A stretch of DNA of 64,000 nucleotides, taken from Mesostigma viride (taxonomy: Eukaryota > Streptophyta > Mesostigmatophyceae > Mesostigmatales > Mesostigmataceae). This document shows positions 30,208-39,795 of the stretch, one piece after another; position 1 is the first letter of the stretch, and the number at the start of each line of letters is the position of its first letter. Below the pieces are notes generated by a model. It was not told where the DNA came from, made no database searches, and worked only from the letters and a program-made list of their open reading frames with translations. Position numbers and translations under genes: made by a program. Location: the NCBI GenBank assembly GCA_009746045.1, contig RPFO01000842.1:1-64000 (forward strand). The letters are read 5' to 3'.

Positions 30208-32254
30208 CGGCATGCCTCTCCGGCGACAGGCAATTACTGGGCAAGACATATCACAGTACCCTAGTACCATCCGATCTACTTACGTCGCTACACTATCTCT
30301 GTTGGATATCACCGGCGTGGGATTCCAACTAAACTGAACTGAACTGAACTGAACTGGGCAAGACATCTGCAGACTGCATGACAGTGTAGCGCGGCGCGGC
30401 GTGAGGACGGATGCTGACACAGTTCTTTGTGTAGGCATCCGTAGGCCCGTACATAGCGGGCATCCAGGGCATGGCAAGATGGGACGCCACGTGGCATGAT
30501 GCGGCATGCCGCGCTGCTGTACAATATGGGGGCCCGAAATCTAGGGCTGGCGGCTGCATTAAAATTCGGCCCCTGGAATCTCCCCTATAGGGGCCGAAAA
30601 GATGGGGGCTAGCTAGAATTGGTGCCGGTAGCTGCACGGGCCCCTAGTATGGAAATAGGGGCCAGACATTCTGGACCGGCGGCTGCAGGATCCGGCCCAT
30701 ATTTAGCTTGGCTCAATGTCACCCCTCCTGCCAGGATATTCTTTATTTCTTGGCAAGTCATCAAGACATCAACCTGATGTTGAGTCGCGTGGACAGGTGG
30801 ACTGAACCATCCTCGTGCTTGATACCCATCCTCGGGTTTGATACCCATACACCAACAGGATAATCAGCGAATCGGATGTGAAATGGTCCTTGGAAGAGAT
30901 TCTTTTTTATCACTTTTCCAACGGGGCAATCGTATTCGCCCCCGATATGACACGCAGCTGGGATGCTTGCCCAGGGCGGTTAGCTCCAGGTGACGCTACG
31001 TGTGAGGCACCCATTTTCCTCCAGTCCGGTTGCCCTTGCAATTACAGCTTCCAATTAGTTGGTGGTGGTGATTCCCGCTTCAAGGAATGTTGTCAGTTAA
31101 CCGCAGCAAGAAATCGGCAAGATCCTGGATCGCTATCACTGACTTGGTAACGCTGGCAACTTACACGTTGCGAGCCCGGGAATTTCAGTCCTAACTGGCG
31201 TGAATAAACTGAGTGACTGTGCGTGGTACCCCTTCACCTAACGATCTTCCTATTGGTAAATAAAAATACCCATTTGCCTGGAAGGAAAATGAGTGACTGA
31301 CTGACAGGCGTTCAGATTACGCAACCGTCGCGTCATTGAGTTCCGTACCTCGCGTTGTGGTCTTCTGGACAACAACAAGCTGATTGCTGACCCTCCACGT
31401 TCAGCCGGACAATTCACGTGCTGACCCTCCACGGCTGACGGAAAACAATTGTGCACGCAAGGCTACGGAAGGAATAAAGGCTACGTAAGGAATAAACGTA
31501 CACCTATTTATCCAAGGATTTATCTGGAAAAAAAAATTGTGCACGCAAGGCTACGGGAAGGCACAGGAATAGAGACGGCTTCATTACAGGGCAGTGAAAG
31601 ATTTGCTGGGATACTGGAGTCTGGATTCGCGAGAGGGCGGGTTATTATAGTAGGCAGCAACGACACTAGCCAACGCCGAACACGAATTAGATAAGCACAC
31701 GATGATAAAAATTAGATTCCCAACAATACATTGGCTCATGACTTCTTCGCAGAATCGATCTCGTCTGGCTGCACTGGATAGCTAGCTGTTTCGTCGTCGT
31801 GCACGAAGCCATAACTGAAAAACACGCTTTCTCATCTAGGGTTTGTGGTGAATTCTTTAGGTTGCCAGTAATCCTCGGCAGCTGAATGTGGTGTACTCGT
31901 ACCTGACCTGCTATTGGGAGGTCGGAAGAGTGTGAACGGGTCCCTCTACTCGAAATATGAGGGGCACGGAGTCCTTCCAGTACTGAAACCAAATTTACAC
32001 TGTCTGCACTACCTCACCGGCCATTTGTTACATCATGCTTCCCAGCTGGTACCACGACAGTTGGGACTGTCTCAACCTGGTTCCTCTTGTTGTGAATCCA
32101 AAGTATACAATACGTATGTGTGGTGTATACGATACGGAGTGGTCTGATCAGGGTGTCAGGATTTCGATGCTTCGCATCCGGAGAGCACCCCGAATCTTTT
32201 GTGTCAACTAGTAGGAGATCAGACAGCGGGTTCCCCCCTTCCCAGTTTCCCGTC
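30208..32254. other. Region upstream of the host gene
   Basis: No supported coding region. Pieces of a GGCCCC/TAGGGG-rich dispersed repeat occur between 30,500 and 30,700, and a short direct repeat (GTGCACGCAAGGCTACGGAAGG) appears at 31,451 and 31,541. Promoter and 5' UTR of the hydrolase-GAF gene probably lie in the last few hundred bases, but I cannot define them. Confidence 0.4.
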
Positions 32255-32590
32255 ATGAAGGTCAAGTTTTGGGGCACCAGAGGTTCGATTACCAAGGCAG
32301 GGCCCGGCACATTAAAGTATGGCGGCAACACTAGCTGCGTCCAGGTTATCTCCGATAAAGGAACCATGCTTGTGCTTGACTGCGGAACAGGTGCGCATGG
32401 TCTCGGCATGAGCATTGCCAAGGAGGGCAAGGCTGTCAGTGGGCACATCTTGATCACGCATACTCACTGGGACCACATACAAGGAGTGCCATTTTTCACC
32501 CCACTTTTTATTCCGGGGAATAGCTTCCACATCTATGGCCCAAAGGGCATGGGCGAGAGCATGCGCGAAACGCTGCAGGGCCAAATGCAG
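32255..32590 (+). CDS. Exon 1: MBL domain start, HTHWDH
   Basis: 112 codons from ATG 32,255, the first Met followed by a typical N-terminal strand ([10 protein letters not shown]). It holds GGNTSC, the LDCGTG loop and the metal-binding HTHWDH. The donor is CAG|GTACGT at 32,591. Confidence 0.88.
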
Positions 32591-35500
32591 GTACGTTCAA
32601 CCGTGGCGCTGGCTTCTGATTTAACCGTGGCTTCTCACTGGCCTCTGACGCGTCTCAGCGCACAAGAGTTTCATGCGAATGGCCCGGCACACTGGGTTGA
32701 AAAGGGCTTAGCTGTAGTTACACTAAATAGTTTGTTCATGGTTTTTCTTACTACTAATTGGAATGCTCTTTGTCCTCGGTTTCAGGGCATTGTGTGTCAT
32801 CCTTCTTACTGGCATGGGGTTCTCGAAGCTAGTGGCTGTGGGCTGGTAAAGCACCCGTATTACCCACAGACTCAGTCTGCTTAAGCCTCTTGAATGCACA
32901 ACCCTGTTCTGGCTCTTCGTGGGGGTTTGAAAGGGGCTTGCGTCGCCATACAGTGGCAAGAGTCTCCCTGGCGTAGGTGGGCACACTTTGGCATGCATCG
33001 TGTCTATGATGTGCAACGCAAATCGCTTTCTGACAGCTGGCAGGGAAATGCATTCATGGTGAAGTGCCTCCTCTCGACTTGTCCCGTAGATACTAGCCTG
33101 TATGTTAGCACTACACTGGTCTCTTTCGGTGTGTGCCTGCGTGTGCGGACGCATGCATTACATGCGTCATAAGCGCTTTCTGGGGTTGGCGAAGTATTTT
33201 ACAAAGACTTCAACATGCATGCGCATGCAGAAGTACACCTATTTAATTATTTTATATTTTTCAATTTTTTAATTATTCATTTATTCAGACCGGCCCGGAC
33301 GGTGCACCCTTGGTATCTGCACGGCATGTGCTTGTGGTTTTGCCACCTGCCCTCACCGTGTGTGCTGGCTGCAGTACACCTACTTCCCGATTTCCATGGA
33401 GGCCTTCAACGCGAACGTGGAGGTGAGTCATAGAAGGCTGCGTGCGTGGAGATAACGCGCAACGTTGTTACGTAGTTTTTTACTGGGGTATCGCCATTAG
33501 GTTGAAGCTGGAGCACCGCTTTTGAGCTGGGAGCTGACCTCGCTTCTCGCATTATGCCCAAGCTGTGTTTCGGGCCAGCCATCCGTAAGTCTTGCTTGAT
33601 CTGCGCCACCAGATACTTTTGGGGGATTCAGTATGTTCCTTTCCTCTTTGTGACGCTGGATTTGGTGTTTCGCTCGCCGCTAGTTGGCTGAGTGGCTTTT
33701 CGTTTCCTTCTCCACCCTGTTTGCTGTGCGCCATCCTGCCTGGCACACCCACAAAACCCCTCACACACAGACGAAGCGATCATTTCCACTAATGTTGATA
33801 CCGATTCCATCTCAAAGTTCGATCTTTTTCCCACAAACGAAGCTTACTATTGTGACTGTCCTTGTTGTCACTAATGTTACTACTACACGTACCATTACTT
33901 GCTGCGCATTATTACTTACTGTCTCATGATCATGTATACACTGTAATTCTATCGTTATTTGCAACGAACGCGTGTTTCTGTTCCTCACCAGTTCCATGAC
34001 CTGGTCGAAGGCACGTTCCAGATCGACGACGTCAAAGTAACGGCGCACTATATGAACCACCCGGCGCTCACCATCGGCTACCGCATCGAGGCCGACGGTG
34101 CCAGTGTGGTGTACTGCACCGACCACGAGCCGCACGACCGGGCGCTGGCGGCGGGGGGGACACCAGGTGGGAGGCCAGCCACAAAAGAGGGGGGAGTGGG
34201 GGTAGGGTATCCAGGTTTGGGGTTGGCGTTGAGGTTTGGAGGCTGGGGGTAGTGGCCTGGGGGTAGGGGAACGGGGTTTGGCAGTTGGGGTAAGGGATTG
34301 TGGGGGTCCAGAGTCCAGGGTTTGGGGTTGCAAGGTGGGGAGCACATGGTTCGGGGTTGGGACAGGGGTGGTGGAAGGGAGCAGAGGTTTGGGTGGGAGC
34401 GGCAGACAGGGGCTGGGGCGGTGGTGGTGGAACAGGGGATTGGATTGGTGGCGCAGGGGGGGCTGAGAACGTTTGGCAGCCCAGGTTTGGTGCCGTGGCA
34501 CCGTCGCACCCTTCATGTACCACAATGTTTTCCCATTTCCCTCGTATCCCCTCCTCTTATTTGACCCACCTGGACTTGATCGTTATCGCTGTTATCTTAG
34601 TTGCTGCCGTCTCCGCTCCAAGGCTTCAAGGTTTATCCTTGCATCTTCCCCTCCTTGAGGTCGACCTTTCTCGTTTTCCCAACAAGCTGCATATCCCCGG
34701 GCCTTGTCTGCCTCTGATGTCCTTGGCTCCCACCGCGTGCCACCATCATCTGCCGCAGAGCAAGGCAGCTCGGACGAAGCGCACTGCCGCTTCATGCACG
34801 GTGCCGACCTGCTAATCCATGACTGCCAGTATAGGTCGGAAGAGTATGCTGCCAAGGTCGGCTGGGGCCACTCGACCATGGAATACGTGGTCGACATGGC
34901 GCTGCATGCGCGGGTGGGTATATAGCTGTATATATACGTTATGCTGATACCATTAGCGCAAGTAAGAGCAATTGCAGGAGCCACTGGTCGACATGGCGTG
35001 GCATGCGCGGGTGAGTTAGCAAGGGTAGTGGTTGTGAGTTTTGACGACCAAGACTCACAGTTGGCACGCCAAGTAATGACTGGTTTGGTGTTCCACCAAA
35101 CCAGTCATTACTTGGCGTGCCAACTGTGAGTCTTGGTGGAACACACCAAACCAGTCATTACTTGTGGTGATAGTAATGTGGGGTAGTACAGGCAAGGAGT
35201 TGTATGTACATTGTGTGGTTGTATAGTCAAGGAACCACAAGTACAGGTATCAGTAATACTTTGATTAACCCATTCGAACCCCCAACCACCCGTTCCACCG
35301 AGTACGTTGCGCCAAATCGACGAACCTTCCATGCCTGTTCTTTGGCTGTCCCTCCCCTGAGAATCGCAAACCCCGTCCTTGGCCCGTAATCGCTCCTGTC
35401 TTCATAATGCCAGTATCAGCAGTAGTCTTTAGTGTTAGCATTCGTCTTCAGTGTCAGCATTCGTCTTCAGTGTTAGAATTCGTCTTCAGTGTCAGCATTC

Positions 35501-36573
35501 GTCTTCAGTGTCAGCATCCGTCTTCAGTGTCAGCATCCGTCTTCAGTGTCAGCATTCGTCTTCAGTGTCAGCATTCGTGTTCAGTGTCATCATTGTTTTC
35601 AGTGTCAGCATTCGTCTTCAGTGTCAGCATTCGTCTTCAGTGTCAGCATTCGTCTTCAGTGTCAGTAGTCTTGATCCTTGTCCCGCCAATACCCTCTTAC
35701 CCTGAACATTTTAAACTCAACTTACGTAGTCAACTCCCATCTTGTCCTAACTCTATGTGTCCCTCCCCACACCCACCCACCCCACTCAAATGCTTCCCCC
35801 CCGCCGCCCCCCCTCCCCCCCCCCCAAAGGTCCACAAACTCGCCCTCTTCCACCACGACCCGATGCGCACCGATGAGGGCGTCGACCTGCTTGTGGCCGA
35901 TGCTAACAAACGCGTCACCACCAAGGTAGCCGCTGCGACTGATGTCGACGATGCATTCCCCGTGGCCACCACGGTCTTTGGTGCGGCCGAGCAAGAGGAG
36001 ATCAAGGTGGAGGCCCACGGGGGTGCCGAAATCACCCTGGGCTCCGACCTGATGGGGCCGGAGATGGCGCGCAGCCGCGAGGCATGGGACATCGAGGTGC
36101 TGAGCAAGGCGCAGCGGCCCCAGTTCTCGGGGAGCAACGCGGACGTGCACCACACGGTGCTGGTGTATGTCACTGACCCGCCCGTGGTCAAGCTGCTCGA
36201 GGAGGCGTTCAAGGGGGAGAGCTACGTGACCGCGCACTGGGCGCAGAGCGTCAAGGAGTACAAAGGGGTGAGTGGAAACGCCAAGAATTACACAATGACG
36301 GGGAAGGTCGGGGTTGGGGTTTGGGGGGGGCTGGTTTGGGGGGTTGGGTGGGTGGGTGGGTGGGTGGGTGGGTGGGTGGGTGGGTGGGTGGGTGGGTGGG
36401 TGGGTGGGTGGGTGGGTGGGTGGGTGGGTGGGTGGGTGGGTGGGTGGGTGGGTGGGTGGGTGGGTGGGTGGGTGGGTGGGTGGGTGGGTGGGTGGGTGGG
36501 TGGGTGGGTGGTGGGTGGGGGTGGGTGGGTGGGTGGGTGGGTGGGTGGGGTTTGGGGCTGGGGGGGTGACGTG

Positions 36574-36604
<31 letters not shown>

Positions 36605-36879
36605 TGGGGGGATGGGGTGGGGAGTGGGGGGTGGGGTGGGGTGTGTGGGGGGTTTGGGGGTGGGGTGGGGGGTGGGTGGGCGGTGGGTTGGCGGGTGGGT
36701 GGGCGGGTGGTGGGTGGGGTGGGGGTGGGGGTGGTGGTGGGGTGGGGTGGGTGGGGGTGGGGTGGGGGGTGGGGGGGGGTGGGGTGGGGGGTGGGGTGGG
36801 GGGTGGGGTGGGGTGGGGTGGGGGGGGGTGGGGGGGGGGGTGGGGGGTGGGGGGGGGGTGGGGGTGGGGGTGGGGGGGT

Positions 36880-36912
<33 letters not shown>

Positions 36913-38642
36913 GGGGGTGGGGGTGGGGGTGGGGTGGGGGTTGGGTGGGGGGGGGGGTTGGGTGGGGGGTGGGGGGTGGGGGGGTGGGGGGGGGGGGGTG
37001 GGGGGGTGGGGGGTGGGGGGGGGGGGGGGGGTGGGGGTGGGGGGGTGGGGGGTGGGGGGTGGGTGTGGGTGTGTGGGTGGGTGGGGGGATTGGGGATTGG
37101 CGGGGGGGGGGGAGGGAGTTGGGGGTTGGGGGTTGGGGGGGGGCAGGTTGGGCAGGTTGGGCTGGGATGAGAAGGGGTTGGACATTGCTGCATGGGTGTC
37201 TCTGTGATCAAGCAAATGTCTGGTTCGAATGTCTGGATTCTTCTGTAGCCTGCTGCCTTTGCCTTCCTATATCCCTCAACGTATGTCATTGGGATGCTAG
37301 TGTTACCTTCCCCAAGTTTGAATTGCCTTGGGGTGGGAAGATAATGGCTACTTCGGTGTCAGCTGCTGCCGGTCGTGAAGCCCGTTGCCTTCCCCTTCTG
37401 CCCTCAATCCCGGTCTCCCATGCAAGACACTGCGCGCCCCCCCCCCCCTAAGACTCCTTTTCCCCCTTGACCCTCCCTTGCCCCGTCTGTCCCTCTGCCC
37501 CCCTCCATCACCCTCTGCGTTCTTCCTTCTCATCTCATGTGCGTTTTCCTTTTTCCCTCCTTGCCCCTACCTCGTCATCCTGCCTGTCTAGCCTCCCTCG
37601 TGTGCTGGCCCCTAAGCACCATCCCTCCCCATCCCCCCCCATCCCTTCCTCTCCACCCCCCCCTGCCCTTGCTCTTTCCCCAGATGCTGCAAACCCACCG
37701 CCCATCCCTGGTGGTACTAGGGAAGTCCCCCGGCGGCGTGGCAGACGCCGGCCTTAAGCTCTTCCCCGAGACCAGGGTGGCGGTGGATGGCGTCGACATC
37801 ATCGTGGTGTGCGAGGATGGCCAGCGGTCGACGGGCCACCTGGAGGTGACCCAGTGGCTGCAGGCGCCCTTCAGCCCCTTTTACGCGCGCACACGCGTGC
37901 GCTCGCTGCTCCTGCGTGTGAGCAGCAAGTGGGTGGCTGCCACGCGTCACATGCAGGAGGAGCAGCGGCTCGACACGCTGCGCAGCCTCCAGGTGCTGGA
38001 CACCGAGGCGGAGCCCAAGTACGTAGTGGTAGTACTACTATCTGTGTGAGTACTTCTACACATAGGCAAGCCCTCCGTGCAGCCTCCAGGTGCTGGACGC
38101 CGAGGCAGAGCCCAAGTACGTGGTGGTAGTGTGACTTTTGACCCAAGTACGTGGTCGTAGTGTGACGATTAACAATTGTGCTAAGCAATCAGAAAGCGTA
38201 GTATCATAGTAGTACCGCGCTTAACAATTGTGCTAAGCAATCAGAAAGCGTAGTATCATAGTAGTACCTCTACAAGTAGGTAAGCCCTCTGTCCAGCCTC
38301 CAAGAGTCAGGCACCGATGCAGGGACCAACTTCATGTCTCCTCAGGGAAAGAACTAGCCAGTTTGTGCAGCTATATAATAAGCCCTACACGCTGCACCGG
38401 CTGCAGGTGCCCATCCGCCCGCCCGTGCGCCCATCCATCCACCCACCCACCCACCCACCCACCCACCCACCCACCCACCCACCCACCCACCCACCCACCC
38501 ACCCACCCACCCACCCACCCACCCACCCACCCACCCACCCACCCACCCACCCACCCACCCACCCACCCACCCACCCACCCACCCACCCACCCACCCACCC
38601 ACCCACCTACCCACCCTCCCACCCACCCACCCACCCACCCAC

Positions 38643-38713
<71 letters not shown>

Positions 38714-39795
38714 TCTATCTGTTCCATGTTGCTAACCCTATCTATCTCCCTATCTCTCTATCTCCCTATCTATCACTTACCAGGTACGACCTGATCACGG
38801 CGCTCGCCTCCAAGCTCTTCCACACCAACATCGCACTCGTGTCCCTCGTGGACAACGAGCGGCAGTGGTTCAAGTCGGCCGCGGGGCTGGACGCGCGAGA
38901 GACGCACCGCGACATGGCCTTCTGCGCGCACGCAATCCTGCAGGAGGACGTGTTCCAGGTGAGCTGGATCTATCGGGTGTGGGTGTGTGGGTGGGGGGGA
39001 TAGCTATAGACATGTGAGATATATCCAGTAGTAGGAAGAATATGCGCGCAATCCTGCCGGATGTGTTCCAAGTTCATGCCGCTGTCGCTCAGCCAAGCCC
39101 TGTGACCATGTGTGTATACAAATGTATGGGAGCCATAGGGTTATCTTATCTTACTCTGCGGAGTTCTGTTAGTCGGCAGGAGGATGCCGTCTAGTTGTGC
39201 GCCGACCTTCTTGCCATACCCCCCCCCCCCCCCCCTTGCTTATCAAGTATCATTCACGTGCCCCTAAAGTACTCGTTATACCCCGCTCCCTCCCCCCTTG
39301 CTTCCACATTCCCGACACCATGGTCAATAGACGCACGCTTCTGGCGTATGGCCCACCTAACCCCACCCTTTGGAATTTCTTGCGCCCCCACCCACCACCC
39401 ACCCACCCACCCACCCACCCACCCACCCACCCACCCACCCACCCACCCACCCACAGATCCCTGACGCCACGATCGACAACCGGTTCGCCGAGAACCCTCT
39501 GGTGACCTCGGGCCCCCGCGTCCGTTTCTACGCGGGGGTACCCCTCAAGATGGACAACGGCCACAACGTGGGTACTCTCTGCGTGATCGACGCTCGCCCG
39601 AAGACGCTCAAGCCCAACGAGGTCGAGCTGCTCAAGCAGCTGGGGCAGACCGTGTCCGCATTCCTGCAGGCGTCCAACGAGGCCGACGATGTGCTGGCGG
39701 CCCCCTTTGTGGCAGGCCTGGCCAGCCCCGTGGCCGCCGCCGCCGCCAAACCTGCGGGGGGGGTCCCCAAGAGTACCGCCTGCTCGATCCAATGA
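32255..39795 (+). CDS. Eight-exon gene: MBL-fold hydrolase, pseudo-receiver and GAF domain (~666 aa)
   Basis: Exons: 32,255-32,590; 33,375-33,422; 33,992-34,166; 34,759-34,913; 35,830-36,267; 37,684-38,018; 38,784-38,958; 39,457-39,795. All junctions are GT..AG and keep one frame. Residues 1-~300 form a metallo-beta-lactamase-fold hydrolase with HTHWDH (69-74), H151, D172 and HHDP (246-249), related to a bacterial branch of stand-alone hydrolases. Residues ~347-430 resemble a response-regulator receiver, but Gly397 replaces the phosphoacceptor Asp. Residues ~480-650 form a GAF domain ([35 protein letters not shown]). A cytosolic small-molecule-sensing hydrolase is plausible; substrate unknown. 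Bacterial-like domains in a spliced gene suggest old transfer from bacteria. Confidence 0.85.
33375..33422 (+). CDS. Exon 2: 16-codon micro-exon
   Basis: Encodes [16 protein letters not shown]. Acceptor GCTGCAG| and donor GAG|GTGAGT are both strong. The residues fit the loop expected between QGQMQ and the next strand in bacterial relatives. Confidence 0.8.
33992..34166 (+). CDS. Exon 3: MBL domain, third His and Asp ligands
   Basis: The acceptor is CACCAG|. It encodes [10 protein letters not shown] and then the MNHPALT and CTDHEPH motifs that supply H151 and D172. Phase 1 at its donor CAG|GTGGGA. Confidence 0.85.
34759..34913 (+). CDS. Exon 4: [11 protein letters not shown] segment
   Basis: The acceptor CCGCAG| restores phase. 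It encodes [35 protein letters not shown]. The donor is CGG|GTGGGT at 34,914. Confidence 0.82.
35049..35165. repeat. Inverted repeat in intron 4
   Basis: AAGACTCACAGTTGGCACGC followed by CAAGTAATGACTGGTTTGGT is repeated in inverse orientation directly after, and then partly a third time. It would form a hairpin of about 45 bp. Confidence 0.75.
35431..35664. repeat. 19-bp minisatellite in intron 4
   Basis: The unit CAGTGTCAGCATTCGTCTT is repeated about 12 times with minor variants (CATCCG, CATTGT). Because the unit is not a multiple of three, the apparent long ORF across it is an artefact. Confidence 0.85.
35830..36267 (+). CDS. Exon 5: end of MBL fold and start of receiver-like domain
   Basis: The exon follows a C-run and AAAG acceptor. 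It encodes [16 protein letters not shown] with the last His ligand. An acidic linker ([18 protein letters not shown]) follows, then the first receiver strand ([15 protein letters not shown]). The donor is GGG|GTGAGT at 36,268. Confidence 0.85.
36345..36551. repeat. (GGGT)n microsatellite in intron 5
   Basis: About 165 bp of unbroken GGGT to ~36,510, then an interrupted stretch to 36,551. The sense strand of the transcript carries G, so G-quadruplexes could form. Confidence 0.92.
36552..37160. repeat. G-rich degenerate tract in intron 5
   Basis: About 600 bases of almost only G with T, including G-runs over 20. It continues the GGGT array as a decayed or recombined form. All long frames here are compositional artefacts. 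Confidence 0.9.
37684..38018 (+). CDS. Exon 6: receiver-like domain and connecting helix
   Basis: The acceptor is CCCCAG|. It encodes [13 protein letters not shown], where receivers have an Asp-containing strand; Gly occupies that place. It ends with the helix [20 protein letters not shown], the usual lead-in to bacterial-type GAF domains. The donor is AA|GTACGT at 38,019. Confidence 0.85.
38019..38330. repeat. Partial exon-6 duplications in intron 6
   Basis: The end of exon 6 (CAGCCTCCAGGTGCTGGAC and the GAGCCCAAGTACGT donor) recurs at about 38,078-38,122 and, more diverged, at 38,295. A ~70-bp unit around AACAATTGTGCTAAGCAATC occurs twice (38,170-38,215 and 38,222-38,268). Confidence 0.75.
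38437..38640. repeat. (CCCA)n microsatellite in intron 6
   Basis: About 200 bases of CCCA, complementary to the GGGT array of intron 5 in the same transcript. Confidence 0.92.
38641..38712. repeat. (CCAG)n microsatellite in intron 6
   Basis: About 18 copies directly adjoining the CCCA array; the phase is kept, so it probably arose by a change within the same array. CTAT/CCTAT repeats follow to 38,775. Confidence 0.9.
38784..38958 (+). CDS. Exon 7: GAF domain first half
   Basis: The acceptor is TTACCAG|. It encodes [20 protein letters not shown], then [10 protein letters not shown] and [13 protein letters not shown]. The donor CAG|GTGAGC at 38,959 is strong. Confidence 0.88.
39389..39455. 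repeat. (CCCA)n microsatellite forming the intron 7 acceptor
   Basis: The array runs straight into CACAG, so it provides the pyrimidine-rich tract and the acceptor AG for exon 8. Confidence 0.85.
39457..39795 (+). CDS. Exon 8: GAF domain second half and C-terminus
   Basis: The acceptor is CCCACAG| at the very end of a CCCA array. It encodes [16 protein letters not shown], then [20 protein letters not shown] and a C-terminal helix. It ends in an Ala-rich tail and stops at TGA 39,793-39,795. Confidence 0.87.
   Translation: MPDATIDNRFAENPLVTSGPRVRFYAGVPLKMDNGHNVGTLCVIDARPKTLKPNEVELLKQLGQTVSAFLQASNEADDVLAAPFVAGLASPVAAAAAKPAGGVPKSTACSIQ

Noticed and set aside
35407-37451. Large Gly/Trp/Val and Pro/Thr/His frames
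   Set aside because: These are GGGT and G-rich intron sequence read in various frames. The real coding part is only 35,830-36,267.
38317-39003. 228-residue PTHP/ASQP frame
   Set aside because: It is CCCA and CCAG intron repeat. It contains exon 7 in frame, which explains its GAF-like end.
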